Positions 44,601 through 55,518 of a stretch of DNA of 64,000 bases are shown here, piece after piece; position 1 is the first letter of the stretch, and each line of letters opens with the position of its first letter. The stretch lies in assembly GCA_025201765.1 (NCBI GenBank), contig MU623366.1, forward strand, positions 124,001 through 188,000, written 5' to 3'. The position numbers were made by a program, and so were the translations under genes. The notes under the pieces are model-generated. The model searched no databases. It saw nothing but the letters and a program-made list of their open reading frames with translations, and had not been told where the DNA came from. The DNA is from Daldinia sp. FL1419. Taxonomy: Eukaryota; Ascomycota; Sordariomycetes; Xylariales; Hypoxylaceae.

Positions 44601-45160
44601 GCGCTTCAAGAGGAATGATTTATATGGAATAAATGCTAACGAGCGGATGACAGCGCCCCGTGGAATGGATCCTCTGGAGCACCTCGACTCAGACCGCACT
44701 GGTTATCATCCCTGAGGAAGCAGAGTTGTTGATTACTCTACTCCGTACCCTTCGCATCGCCCCGCGTGTCCATTTGATCGCGTACGCAGCGCCTGTTACC
44801 AAGACTATGCAGGCTTTTAATACTCTTCGGTATTACAGTCTTCCAGCCCTACCGTCGGCCTACAAATTCCCAGAGTGGTTCAGGTTTGAACTGGGTATAC
44901 TGAGCGGTCGACTGTACTTCGGCTCGTCGGAATGGGATTCGCTCAGGCGTTATCTACAATCCTCATATGAGGAAACAGGAGAGCCGTCCATAGCGGACGA
45001 ATCGACGCTTGCCCCATTTGCGGATGACCCGTCGTCTTTCCTTCTAGAATGGCTCACGCTGCTACGCAAAACGAAAGATGTTTTGCGTACGCCTATGGGT
45101 ATTATATGTACGGGAGGCGTAATCGGAGGTCCGGGCGAGTTTCAGGAGACGTTATTGTGA
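35654..45160 (+). CDS. giant DUF6606/DUF3638/DUF3645 protein
   Basis: Five exons, 35654-35979, 36032-41844, 41910-43733, 43829-44589 and 44654-45160, encode about 3,076 aa. Introns are 52, 65, 95 and 64 nt, all with GT...AG and correct phase. It belongs to the very large fungal proteins annotated in databases as DUF3638-containing or, by weak evidence, ubiquitin hydrolase-like; the function is not established. A P-loop-like QMNMGKGKTSCIVPM (residues about 2,037-2,051) resembles the Walker A of SecA-type ATPases, and LDEAH (about 2,620) resembles a DExH Walker B, which suggests an ATP-driven motor or helicase-like core. The P-loop is split by intron 2 inside the codon before K-T. A CCCSWRNGQRDIRGCKAC motif (about residue 590) could bind zinc. 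The gene looks intact over 9.2 kb of coding sequence, implying selection. Confidence 0.88.
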
Positions 45161-46541
45161 TTACGATCACGAGTACGATCGGATTAACATGTTAAACTGC
45201 GATATTGGGGAGTAAGGAAATTGAATCTCACGTAGTCTGTACGTAGCTTAGTTTATGCGGTTAGGCATATCTTGTCTATGCTTTTGCATCAGGATACATG
45301 TAATGAGAATGTATTGATTGCTGTAACGATACTGGGGATAAAACGATGATGAGATAGTGACTTGACTGATTACTAGCTGATAGCGGGTACTGGTTACTGA
45401 TATTGAATTGAGGTGTCAGTGGCTCGACTTGAAGTGTTGAATCTATTTGTAAAAATCCTGTGAAAATAGTTGATCCCCTTAATGCGGGACTGCATGATGT
45501 AGAGGATTTGCCCCGTCCCCTTTCCAAGAGGAAATATATACCTAGGTAACTATATGGAATATAGCAGCTATTATACAAAAATGATCAAGCCTATCATTGT
45601 ATTTATCAATCTGGGCTATCCCCCCCGTAAGATGGCCCGATATACCACTCATGGCCATGGATTGTACATGTGTACCTCACCTTCGTAGATGCGCTTTAGA
45701 GGTCCTGTGGTAAGTTTACTGCATATGTAAACGAAGATGCAGACAGTTAATCATTGAGCCTAAGGGGTGATGTTGCTACGGCTATGGCACGATGGCGATA
45801 ATTACTACCTCTCCAGGCTAGAGGAGGGCTATGTATCTTGTTATCGTTTTTGAAACCGTCTACGACATGCTACTTTCTTAATTTGACCTCACCACAACAT
45901 GTCCTAAACATACTACAACGGATAATCAAAGACTTACTATCATTCGTATACCGACACTACTTAGGAACTCGGAGTGCCTGAATAATACCTGTGGATTTTA
46001 TCTCATTTGTTTCCTAGTTCTAGACTAACCAGCAGGCGGAATATTTATGTTGTGGTCGCGTAAAGGAGGTCGCAACGGCTGCTACGGATGGCCACATGAA
46101 GAAGGATCAAAGTCGCCTCGTAGTCCAAGGCTGCTATAATACGAACTATGATGGATCAAGGCCACAGTCGGGCATAAATGCGCCTTGACCGAACCGGGTC
46201 GCCGCTAGCTTAATCTGCCAGGCTGGCATAACCGCGTTAGCATGATCATTCCGTGGCTATGCAAGCATCTGGCTAGAAGGGAGTTTCCGATTGGTGATCA
46301 CCGGGCGAATCATATAATAAGAAATGTTGAAGGCTGACTTACCGTGACCGTGTCGGATTATTGCCTTGGCAACGTTGACGATGGTACTAACATGGTACCT
46401 TATATGAATGTGAGAAGATATCTGCTCTTGAAACCTGTGTCTGACTACAGTTTATTTTGAAACACTCTCTATCAAAGTCTCATCTACAGTCTAATCTGTC
46501 ATTATCATCATCATCAACATCATCACCGTAAGTCTCCTAGC
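45161..46541. other. intergenic region
   Basis: 1.4 kb between two same-strand genes. It holds TACCTAGGTA at 45539-45548 and AT/GA-rich simple stretches, with no coding frame. TCATTATCATCATCATCAAC just before 46520 is a short trinucleotide run in the leader of the HeLo gene. Confidence 0.5.
45539..45548. repeat. TACCTAGGTA palindrome
   Basis: Perfect 10-nt copy of the dispersed intergenic element. Confidence 0.6.
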
Positions 46542-48179
46542 ATGGCCGAACTTACTTTGGGTGTGGTTGGCATTGCCATGGCTTTTAAGGGGGCAGTCGA
46601 CACGTATCTCTTCATTGAATCTTTTTTCGACGAAAACAATAGGGGGTGTAGTTATGCTGCTCTCCGCTATCACATCGAAAAGACCCGGCTTCGACTTTGG
46701 GGCGACCAATGTCAAGTTGGTACACCTAACTGTATACTTCACGATAAACCGGTGTACATCCAGGACGTGGTTGTCAAAATACTGGGTCAAATTAAGACTA
46801 TGAACGAAGACGTGCAAAAGCTGGCAAATAAGCAAAGTATACTTCCACCCGAAGTGCCATCTAATATTGATGCTGGGAAGAGTTTTGACCCAAATAGCGA
46901 CGGCGTCGCTGAAACAGGAGGTCGCATGAAGCTGTTAAGGCCAAGGTCTGTGCTCAGCTGGGTTATAAAGGATAGGTCGGACTTCGAAGAGAAGGTTGAA
47001 AAGATTCACAAGCTTATTTCAGACCTATGCGATATTACACTCCAGAAGAGGGACATTCAAAGCCTAAACGACGGTCTTCCAAGCCGCGCCCTAGCCCTAG
47101 TGGATCGCAAAGATCTGTTGGAAGCCCTAGTCAAAGACGAGGCGCTGTTTAATCAAACATTGCGTCTTTCGGCTCTGGCAAAGCTATCTCAGACACAAAT
47201 TTCAGTGGGCGCTGGCTCGGCCAGTCGTATCCGTAGTCAAGACTTGACCATTGTCGGGGCCTCATCGAACACCGGCGTCCTCAAGCGCTCACCTGAGAAT
47301 CATATGATTGTACGAATCGACTGGAACATTGTGAATACTGGGTCTCACACGCAGCGATACGTCGATCGCATCAACGCGCTAGGATATATCCTAGAGCAAG
47401 TAAGCGAACCGGCACTCAGGTTGCCGCCATGCTATGGTGTATTCGACGATCTAGCGTACGAAGCAAGCCATGGCAAGAAGAGGCTAGGATATATCTTCGG
47501 ACTACCTTCTACGGGCTCTGTGCCTAGTAATAGTAATCACGATAGATCTTCATATGATGAAGACCTCAGCAGCCACCCCCCAATTACGTTAAGAGAGTTG
47601 ATTAAGAACCAGAATAAGGGCTCAATACCGCTTCTAGAAGACCGATTCCAGCTCGCATACACTCTAGCGTGCGCGTTCAGTCGTTTTCACGTTGCCGGAT
47701 GGCTACATAAAGGTTTCCATACTGGAAGCATTGTCTTCTTTCAAAACAAGGGCGGGAAAAATATGGTGGATGTGACGGAGCCATTCATTACCGGATTTCA
47801 ATATTCTCGGCCGCAAGATGAGAGCTCTCTTTCCTCGAGCCCACTCCGAAATAAGGATTTGGAGCATTACTATCATCCAGATGCCGACAAGGGGTTTACC
47901 AAGAGACTAGATCTTTACAGTCTAGGAGTCGTGCTATGCGAGATCGGATGCTGGGATCTGATTGCTCCGTCGACTAGGAATAAGAGTAGGGTGCAATGGA
48001 GAGAAAGCATGCTGAGAAGAGTAGACGCGCAGCTCGGATGGAGGATGGGTAGCAAGTATCAGGGCGTTGTTAGGACATTGCTGGAATGCGAACTCCCAGC
48101 TGATGAGCTCGGTTCCGAGTATTTTGCGATCCAATTTCTGGAAAAGGTCATGAAACCGCTGTGTAACTGCAGTGCCTAG
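46542..48179 (+). CDS. HeLo-domain protein with C-terminal pseudokinase-like domain
   Basis: Intronless, 545 aa. The N-terminus (residues 1-about 230) matches the HeLo/HET-s-LopB domain: a hydrophobic first helix (TLGVVGIAMAFKGAVDTYLF), then YAALRYHIEKTRLRLWG as in HET-s. HeLo is a four-helix-bundle membrane-targeting domain related to that of the necroptosis executor MLKL. Residues about 250-540 are protein-kinase-like: RFQLAYTLACAFSRFHVAGW and LHKGFHTGSIVFF occupy the catalytic-loop place, and RLDLYSLGVVLCEIGCW matches the DxxSxGxxLxE helix. The HRD aspartate is missing (LHKGF) and no DFG is visible (EPFITGF), so it is probably catalytically dead. Likely role: regulated cell death in non-self recognition, by family inference. 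No amyloid motif was noticed at the C-terminus. Confidence 0.87.
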   Translation: MAELTLGVVGIAMAFKGAVDTYLFIESFFDENNRGCSYAALRYHIEKTRLRLWGDQCQVGTPNCILHDKPVYIQDVVVKILGQIKTMNEDVQKLANKQSILPPEVPSNIDAGKSFDPNSDGVAETGGRMKLLRPRSVLSWVIKDRSDFEEKVEKIHKLISDLCDITLQKRDIQSLNDGLPSRALALVDRKDLLEALVKDEALFNQTLRLSALAKLSQTQISVGAGSASRIRSQDLTIVGASSNTGVLKRSPENHMIVRIDWNIVNTGSHTQRYVDRINALGYILEQVSEPALRLPPCYGVFDDLAYEASHGKKRLGYIFGLPSTGSVPSNSNHDRSSYDEDLSSHPPITLRELIKNQNKGSIPLLEDRFQLAYTLACAFSRFHVAGWLHKGFHTGSIVFFQNKGGKNMVDVTEPFITGFQYSRPQDESSLSSSPLRNKDLEHYYHPDADKGFTKRLDLYSLGVVLCEIGCWDLIAPSTRNKSRVQWRESMLRRVDAQLGWRMGSKYQGVVRTLLECELPADELGSEYFAIQFLEKVMKPLCNCSA

Positions 48180-48805
48180 GTAGTTAGGCCCTAGGTTAGG
48201 GAAATATGAATTCGTACTCGTATTCTACTAAACATCGCCGTACCCAATATAATACCTACGCGTTATTTAATCACCGAGGCTGCGAGGGCTGAGTGATAGG
48301 CGTACTGGAGATCGACAGACGCGTCCAATGCATAGACCACTTATTCGCTGAGTGGCCGTTATCGTCGCGTATACCTTATATTCCGCACTGTAGCCACTGC
48401 TATTTACAATATGGATCGTCGATCACATCGCCACTCGTTACTCCACAGCAAACAAGATCCCAACTAGATTAATTACTAACTCAGATAGGCACCAAAAGGA
48501 GATGACATCTCGGAAGTTTCTGATCGTAAAATAATATATAAGAATATTTTATAGTATAGTATAAGGCAGGTACTTAGTATTCCAACCACGCAGAATAGAA
48601 GCGAGATTTTATATGTTTCATTTCCACCGTCAGCGCCACGTCAATGCGTCCCGAGATAGCCCAAAACACGACACCCAGGCCCAAAGCTTTTCATCCAACC
48701 AGAATAGTAAACCCACCAGTCCGACAGCTCATGCAGTATATGCTCCTTTTAACTCCCCGTAGTCATATGATGATACAGCAGATAGAACCCCCCCCTTTTT
48801 CAAAC
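48180..48805. other. intergenic region between convergent genes
   Basis: 626 nt, 3' sides of both neighbours. It begins with CCTAGGTAGTTAGGCCCTAGG at the stop of the HeLo gene, another palindrome-family remnant. Nothing else. Confidence 0.5.
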
Positions 48806-51800
48806 TCAGTGCCTAGCGCATACGCCTCCAATATGTGAAATAAGTTCCTCGATGCGGTACGGCTTCGTCGTTACGCCATCCTAATTTCGGATATCAGCAT
48901 CACCCCAAACAAGGCTTTACCATCCAACTTACCATGCCTACTTCCATAGCGCCGCTGACCTGTTTGCTCCTCACATTTGCCGTGACTCCCAGTATCGGTA
49001 TATGTCCCGTAAGTTCGCCCATGGCCTCGAGTCTCCTAATTTCCTTCGTAAACTCGATGCCGTTCATAACCGGCATTTCGATGTCGCACAAGATCACATC
49101 GAAGGGGTTCTCTTCGTGCGACACTTCCGCTTTGTTGTCTTGCACGGTGTCGAGCGCGTCTTTTCCGTGATTCGCGGCTTTTACGATGAAGTCCCGGTTG
49201 CGTAGTTGCTTGCATAGGACCTTCTGGTTGACCAGATTGTCCTCGACAACGAGCACCTTTAACGGCGATGGTTCGTGGGGTGCGGGGCTTGAGCCCTGTG
49301 GCGTTACGGGATGACTGCTATCTGCGCATTCCGACGACATCGGGGTCCCATCTGCGGTAATGCTAAGCGATCGATTCAGTCTTACAACGGGCTCAGACGC
49401 GTTGGAAGGGCTACGAGGGAACTCGCGCCTTTGAGTCTTGACGTAAAATGCGAACGTGCAGCCCGACCCGGGACTACTAGCCATTCCTATCTCACCACCG
49501 AGCATCTCGGTTATCTGGCGGGATATAAAGAGGCCAAGACCCGAGCCCCCATATTCTATGTGTGTTTTAGGGGATGCCTGAGCAAAGCGGTTGAACACTT
49601 GCGCCTTTTCGGCCTCCGTTAAGCCCTTTCCCGTATCTTTGACGGTAAAAGAAAGGAAGACGTCCGGTTCCGGTTCCGGTTCAGGTTCTAGTAGACCACC
49701 GGGAGAACATGCGTCCAACGCAGGCGTTACAGCCGAGTATCGCTGTGGGACGTACTCCACACCTAATTCGCGTTCGCAGGGACGATGAGTCGTGGCGGCA
49801 GCTCTCACGACTATCTCTCTCATTTTCGACGTCTTGGTGAATTTGATAGCGTTCGTGACGAGATTGATGACTATTTGGAGGAAGCGGTTAGGGTCCAGTA
49901 AAACACACCCCAAGCCTAATAAGCCCAAGGAATCATCTTCGACAACTTTCAGTTTGATGTCGGTCATCTTTAACTCGGCGTCGAAGATTTTCAACGATGA
50001 GCGAACCAGTGCCATTGGTTGCACCGGGATAGGAGATACTACCAGCAGGTCGGAGTCGAGTTTTGAAACGGTAAGGACGTCGTCAACTATTTGCTTCTGA
50101 TGCTGCACGCAGTAGACGATCGTATTGGCGGCATCTAGCGCGCTAGCAGCCTCGTTTTCTAGTACATCCCCTGCGGAGTGGTTTGAGTCGGGTGCATCAT
50201 TACTGTCGAATAACGCGTCGAGCGTGGAAGAGCTTCTCTTAATTGACTCGATTATTTCCTCGCTGCAGTGTAGGACTGCTGATAGGGGATTCCGAATCTC
50301 GTGGCTAATCATGTCCATGAACCGCTCTTGCTGGGTCTTGGACCGAATAGCTTCTTCCATCTTGTCTGTTAGAACCTTCACAGCCATCTTCTGGCCGCTG
50401 ATGTCCGTTACCCAGAAATCTATATGGTCGACCGTTCCATCCTCCCTAAACTGGGAAAACCCAGTAACGACAACGTATGCACCATTAGTGACAGTCTCGT
50501 CACCTCCCGATATAGTGTAAGTCCTGTTAACCAGTTGGAATTCTACAGATTCAGGTCCAGTATGCTCCTGAAGCCGATCGAAGAGATCTTTACACGGCTG
50601 GATGTAGTCTTCGCGGACCCACGGCAGCCATGGTTGCGGTATATCCGGAGTAGGACTACCGGGTCCAAATCCGTAGAAAGAATGCCAGGCATCGTTACCA
50701 TACTGAACGTATCCTTCCCCATCCGTGCGGCAGATTCCAAGAGGGCAGTGTTCGGCGTAGTTCCGCCATTTCGTCTCCGACTCCTCGAGCGCCTTGGAAC
50801 GGGAAATAAGTTGCTGCTCGGTCCACTTCAACTCGCTTATATCCATCGTGAAAATCATAATACTTTCAACTTCGTCCGACTCATCCAGGTCCGAGTAGCA
50901 AGCGCAGATCCCGGTCCGATGTTCTGAATACATGTGTCCTCGACGGAATGGTTCCTTGGAGCGAATCTGAAATGTTCCCCCCGTCTTACCAGTAATCACT
51001 CTGTTTTTCCACTCCCGAAGTAACTCGGCGTCTTCGGGAACGACGCTGTCGAACCAGCTCAGATGTTCTTGATCCGCCGGGCTAAGACCCGAGAATTTAT
51101 ACCACGCATCGTTTGCGTATATGATCTATCAGCCATCAGTCCCGATTCCACTATTATTCTTGGGTAGATACCCATATTACCTTTCCTTTCACATCGATAA
51201 CCGCGAGACCAACGATTGACCGCTCCGCAAACCGAGAAAATCTCATATCGCTTCTTTTCCGGTCTAATTGGGCTCTCTTCGCCAAGTCATTATGACGCGC
51301 GACCTCTTCTGATAACCTCGCCCGCGATACCTGTGGCGCTGCGACATCCGCTACCAATTTTAAGAATTCGCAAAACTGGCTGCTGTATCTTCGGTATGGG
51401 TTCAGCCCAACCACCATGAACGCCGCTATCCTAACGTCATCCTTTATTGATACGATAGCAAATTGGTCGGTCGTTTTTTCTCCCTTCCATCCAAGTCCGT
51501 TTAGCAGCTTGTGTAATGACGGGTCGTTAGCTTCCAGTATAAGTATAGACTTGCACCTGAGTGCCTTGAGCATGGTCGGCGCAAACCCGTCAATATCGCA
51601 CGAGAGATCGACGTATTCCTGACCCACGATGCGCTTCGGATCAACGCCGATGGTACCTTCTAAATGGCAGGGGTAGTTAGGTTGGCTTGGGGCAGAACCA
51701 ATGCCTAGTTGTTCATCCAACGAATACAACAACACAAACGGTATGTCCTTGTTGTTATAGCTGAGTCCGATTAGTAGCGTATGCCAAAGTTCCTTCATGT

Positions 51801-52434
51801 TATTTGCCGTCGCGGTGTGGCGGGATAACTGCTGAATGCACTTATTCTGTCTGGAGCAAATGACTTCATCAGTCCTGTCTAGAGGTATGCCGTAGGATCC
51901 TTTAACCTCCCCATCATCGTCGGTAACCGGGATAAGCTTCCAGTCAAAATAAGTCTCTTCCAGATGGCCATTCCTCTCGATAAGCAATCTGGTGCCCGTG
52001 CACGTCTCAGTTTGGCCTGTCCGACGTTGTTCGGAGATATCCCCCGAGAGCTGATTCCAAATGGTAGAGAAAACCTGGGAAGCATCCATCCCCATTGATT
52101 CCGGGTGCTTATTCCCCAACATAGGTAAATACGCTTCATTGTAGATGACGCAGGAGGATTCCCCCCAAAACAATACCGCCGGGCTCGTGTCAGCTAAAAG
52201 GAAACGAGAAATGTGCCGAAGTTCTGAACACCATTGGTGCCTTGGCCCGAGGGTTAACTTGCTCCAATCGACGTTAAAGATGAATTTCTGAAGCGGTAAG
52301 ATTGGTGGTACGCAGGTATCCGCGCTCTGGTCCCTTCCCCCTCTAATCTCGAGCTGTACCCTTTGGCGTCCGTCTTGTTCCTGGGACGCACGCCCTTCTG
52401 CGGGTAAGCCTAGCTTGTCGCCGTTCGGAACCAT
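48806..52434 (-). CDS. hybrid sensor histidine kinase (PAS/GAF-HisKA-HATPase-REC)
   Basis: Three exons, 52434-51181, 51125-48933 and 48880-48806, 1,173 aa. The first 55-nt intron joins DVKGK to IIYANDAWYKFSG inside a PAS domain; the second (52 nt) joins GM to DGVTTKPYRIEELISHIGG, completing the receiver domain. Order: an N-terminal PAS-like region (LFWGESSCVIYNEAYLPMLG), a GAF-like region, two further PAS domains, HisKA with phosphoacceptor His in DMISHEIRNPLSAV, HATPase with NAIKFT and GSGLGLFISRQI, then REC with VVEDNLVNQK and acceptor Asp in VILCDIEMPVMNG. No membrane helix, so it is a cytosolic phosphorelay sensor feeding an Ypd1-like protein. The signal is unknown. This is one of the several PAS-rich hybrid kinase classes expanded in filamentous fungi. 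Divergent from the MOSC-reductase gene. Confidence 0.93.
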
Positions 52435-53814
52435 CCCGGTACCATCGGGTGTCGTAGCTTCGGGAGGTGGTTAAGGTGCCAAGTGGACATCCAACCGAGT
52501 GCGAAACGGAAGCTATCTACTAGGCAGCACGTCAATACGAAGGTCACGCCGGCGCCGGCATATCACTGCTTATCGTTTTCAAAGCAGGCAGCGACTTTGA
52601 CGAGAAGATGAGGTTCCCCAGAAATATCATTGTCTACCTGACGTCGTAACGATGCCAATAATATTCTAAAATACATGCTCATTACTCGCCACTTGCACTA
52701 GCTACTCTCCATAGTCCGTTAGCTTTCAGGTCTAGGTTTGTCAGCGAGGAGTCCAGAAGGTTTACTTGACAAATTCACTCTTTCTCATTCCAGTGTAACG
52801 AGTGTAACAAGTATGTACGAGTGTGTACGAGTGTATTTTGAGTGGATTAGTACGGAGCCTTTGATTCGTCCCTAACTTGATGTTAGCCCGCGTCACAGGT
52901 TCGTCATCATTCCGTTAGACTCCCGTTAGCCGCGGAAGTTTCCGATGCGGATTAGTTATCCGAAAATCCGGGGTAAATAATTCAATCGGTAAGATCCCAT
53001 ACAAGAAGCTGGTTGGACTTCTAGAGAAAGGAGAAGGGGTATATTATTATCGTGGTGCTACTCCGACGATATGTGTATAAATAGGGCAGTAGGGCACGAT
53101 AATACATGAACCAATTTCATCTCATACTAGGTTAATAATAATTCAACTCCTCGGCACTGGGTCCATGAGTAATCCCCCGCGTACTTACAATTGGCTTGCA
53201 ACTACTACCGCGATAATTAAATTTACTGACTCGAAGAATATACCACCCATGTAAGCCGAATAGTTGTTGGATACCGGCAAGACAGGTATAAATATTCAGA
53301 CCGAGTATATCCCTGGTAATCGTTATGGAAATATTATTTATTGAGCACTGTGGAAAGGCATCAAAAGCTCTAATCTAGGGGAGCTATCCATTTTTACAAT
53401 TTCTTCCTAATTCAACACACCTCTTTTTTTCTATTTCTTTTTTTTTTCTATCCTGTCCTAGCGAAACAATAGAAATGATCTAGTCGTCAAAGCGGGCGTT
53501 ACAAAAGGATATCCTTGTCAGGATTCGGATACAAAAAACTAATACGACCAGCCAGTCGCATCGAAGCCCGCATCGAGCCTGATAAGCTATAAAAAATCTT
53601 GGCCGTATCAATATCTTCCCTTTCATAATTGCCGACTCCATTAGCCTGGGCATAGTTCGACTGGGATCGCGTAAAAACTAGCACCCGTTACGAGTCAAAC
53701 ATATAGATAGATTACTAAGGTCAACTAACTAATTGGGAACCAATTCTTCGTTCTCTAACCACTCCACCCCATCTCAAGTTCTGACGAGAGTAATCCACAA
53801 TACGGCATGTAAAT
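52435..53814. other. divergent promoter region histidine kinase / MOSC-reductase
   Basis: 1.4 kb. Contains a short direct repeat GTACGAGTGT (about 52815-52837) and T-rich runs near 53425-53450. No gene supported. Confidence 0.5.
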
Positions 53815-55518
53815 ATGGGCTCCCAAGCCTTCGGAACGGATCTTCACCTAGCGCCACTTCCGCCCCAGGACTATATTCAAAATTTGCGGACCGGGAAGAT
53901 TCGCCCGTTCGGAGGCGTCAAGGGCCTGTTCTCGGCTATCAACAAGCAGCCCCGGCAAGGAAAGATCCGACTTACGGTAGGCGGCTTCGAGGGTGACGAG
54001 CGACAGTACGTCAACCACAAGAGCTTAGATAATGCAATTCATCAATACGACCCTCGACATTATGAAAAATGGAAGGAGGTCTTGCCGGAGCGTGCTCACA
54101 AGTTCAAGGTTGGCGCATTTGGTGAGAATATGTCTTCGGCCTACCTCTCAGAGGACAACCTATGCGTCGGGGACAAATTCCGCTTGGGGCCCGAAGCTAT
54201 TGTACAAATTACAATGCTCAGGCAGCCATGTTATAAGTTGAATCATCGATTCGAGTACAAGAAGATGTCGAGACTTATTCAGAGCACTGGATTCACGGGG
54301 TGGTACTATCGTGTTCTCCAAGGAGGCGAGGTCCAGGAAGGAGATGAGATCAAATTAATCGAACGCATCAACCCACGCTGGTCTCTTTCGCGATTACACT
54401 ATATCTTATATACCGACTCGAACAATATGGAGGCCGTAGAGGAAGCTAGTAAACTGGAAGGGCTCAGCAACGAGTTCCTTAATCTATTCCGGAATAGAAT
54501 TTCGAAGGGAACCGAGAATATGAATCAACGGCTTCAGGGAAACTTTGCTGTGCCGTGGCATTTATATAAGTTGGCTGAGAAAACCCAACTGACGCCGAGA
54601 GTGCAAAAATTCGTCTTCGAGTCTGAAGATCCTGAGATAGACGCGGAAGATCTGAATTTCGGGCGCTTTCCCCACGTACGCCTTAGATTTGGACCGGATG
54701 CCAATTTCACCCGGGCTTATTCCGTTGTGTCGGGAGATATGAGATCATTCGAACTGGGGATCGCAAAAGATGATAATTCAAGGGGTGGGTCGCTCTTCTT
54801 ACACGATAAGCTGAGGGTGGGGGATATTCTAGAGGTAGCGAAAGGACATAATGCGGTTATTCCTATAATAAGTACTAGCGACAGTAGCGCGCCTTCAAGA
54901 CATATTTTTATCCTGGGTGGAATTGGTGTTACCGCTTTCATCGGCGAGATCAGGGCCCTCGAGAAGAAATCTGCCAACTTTGAGATCCACTACGCCGTTC
55001 GTACTAATAAGGAGGCCGCGTATATCGATCTTTTACCAGCCGAGAAGACTACTATTTATGCCAAGAGCGAGGGTAAACGGCTGGGTGTAGATGCGATCAT
55101 TCCATTACCCGAAGATTGCAGGGATAATTGCAAGACGTTGGTCTACTGCTGCGGTCCGTCGTCGTTGCTTGCCGCTTGTCGTGATACGACGATGAAGTTA
55201 GGCTACCCTCGATCTCAGACTCATTTTGAGGAATTTGGCGGGGCCAAAACCGGTACTGGCGACCCTTTTGAGGCCGAGATTAAAAACACTGGGAAAGTCC
55301 TTCAAGTTCCTCGAGAGAAGTCACTATTGGATGTTCTCAACGAAGCTGGCTTCGAGATAGACTCCTCGTGTCTCGTGGGTAACTGCGGAACCTGCATGGT
55401 AGATGTCTGCAAAGGAAAAGTCATCCACCAAGGTGTAGCCCTCGAAGAGGAACAAAAGGAAAGCAGTATGTTGACCTGCGTGAGTCGTGGTCAAGGGAGG
55501 ATTGTGATTGATTGTTGA
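53815..55518 (+). CDS. MOSC-domain / ferredoxin-reductase / 2Fe-2S fusion oxidoreductase
   Basis: Intronless, 567 aa. Residues about 1-210 form a YiiM-like MOSC domain with its 3-alpha extension (KIRLTVGGFEGDERQYV, HKFKVGAFGENMSS, QITMLRQPCYKLNHRF); the Cys in RQPCYKL is the place where MOSC proteins bind the molybdenum cofactor. Residues about 250-470 are an FAD/FMN- and NAD(P)-binding reductase: TRAYSVVSG binds flavin, ILGGIGVTAFIGEI binds the dinucleotide, YCCGPSSLL is the C-terminal motif. Residues about 480-567 carry a plant-type 2Fe-2S cluster with CLVGNCGTC plus a distal Cys in MLTC. The domain order resembles phthalate dioxygenase reductases fused to MOSC. A single chain could move electrons from NAD(P)H through flavin and iron-sulfur to Moco. 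Natural substrate unknown; N-hydroxylated compounds are one family-based guess. Confidence 0.92.
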   Translation: MGSQAFGTDLHLAPLPPQDYIQNLRTGKIRPFGGVKGLFSAINKQPRQGKIRLTVGGFEGDERQYVNHKSLDNAIHQYDPRHYEKWKEVLPERAHKFKVGAFGENMSSAYLSEDNLCVGDKFRLGPEAIVQITMLRQPCYKLNHRFEYKKMSRLIQSTGFTGWYYRVLQGGEVQEGDEIKLIERINPRWSLSRLHYILYTDSNNMEAVEEASKLEGLSNEFLNLFRNRISKGTENMNQRLQGNFAVPWHLYKLAEKTQLTPRVQKFVFESEDPEIDAEDLNFGRFPHVRLRFGPDANFTRAYSVVSGDMRSFELGIAKDDNSRGGSLFLHDKLRVGDILEVAKGHNAVIPIISTSDSSAPSRHIFILGGIGVTAFIGEIRALEKKSANFEIHYAVRTNKEAAYIDLLPAEKTTIYAKSEGKRLGVDAIIPLPEDCRDNCKTLVYCCGPSSLLAACRDTTMKLGYPRSQTHFEEFGGAKTGTGDPFEAEIKNTGKVLQVPREKSLLDVLNEAGFEIDSSCLVGNCGTCMVDVCKGKVIHQGVALEEEQKESSMLTCVSRGQGRIVIDC

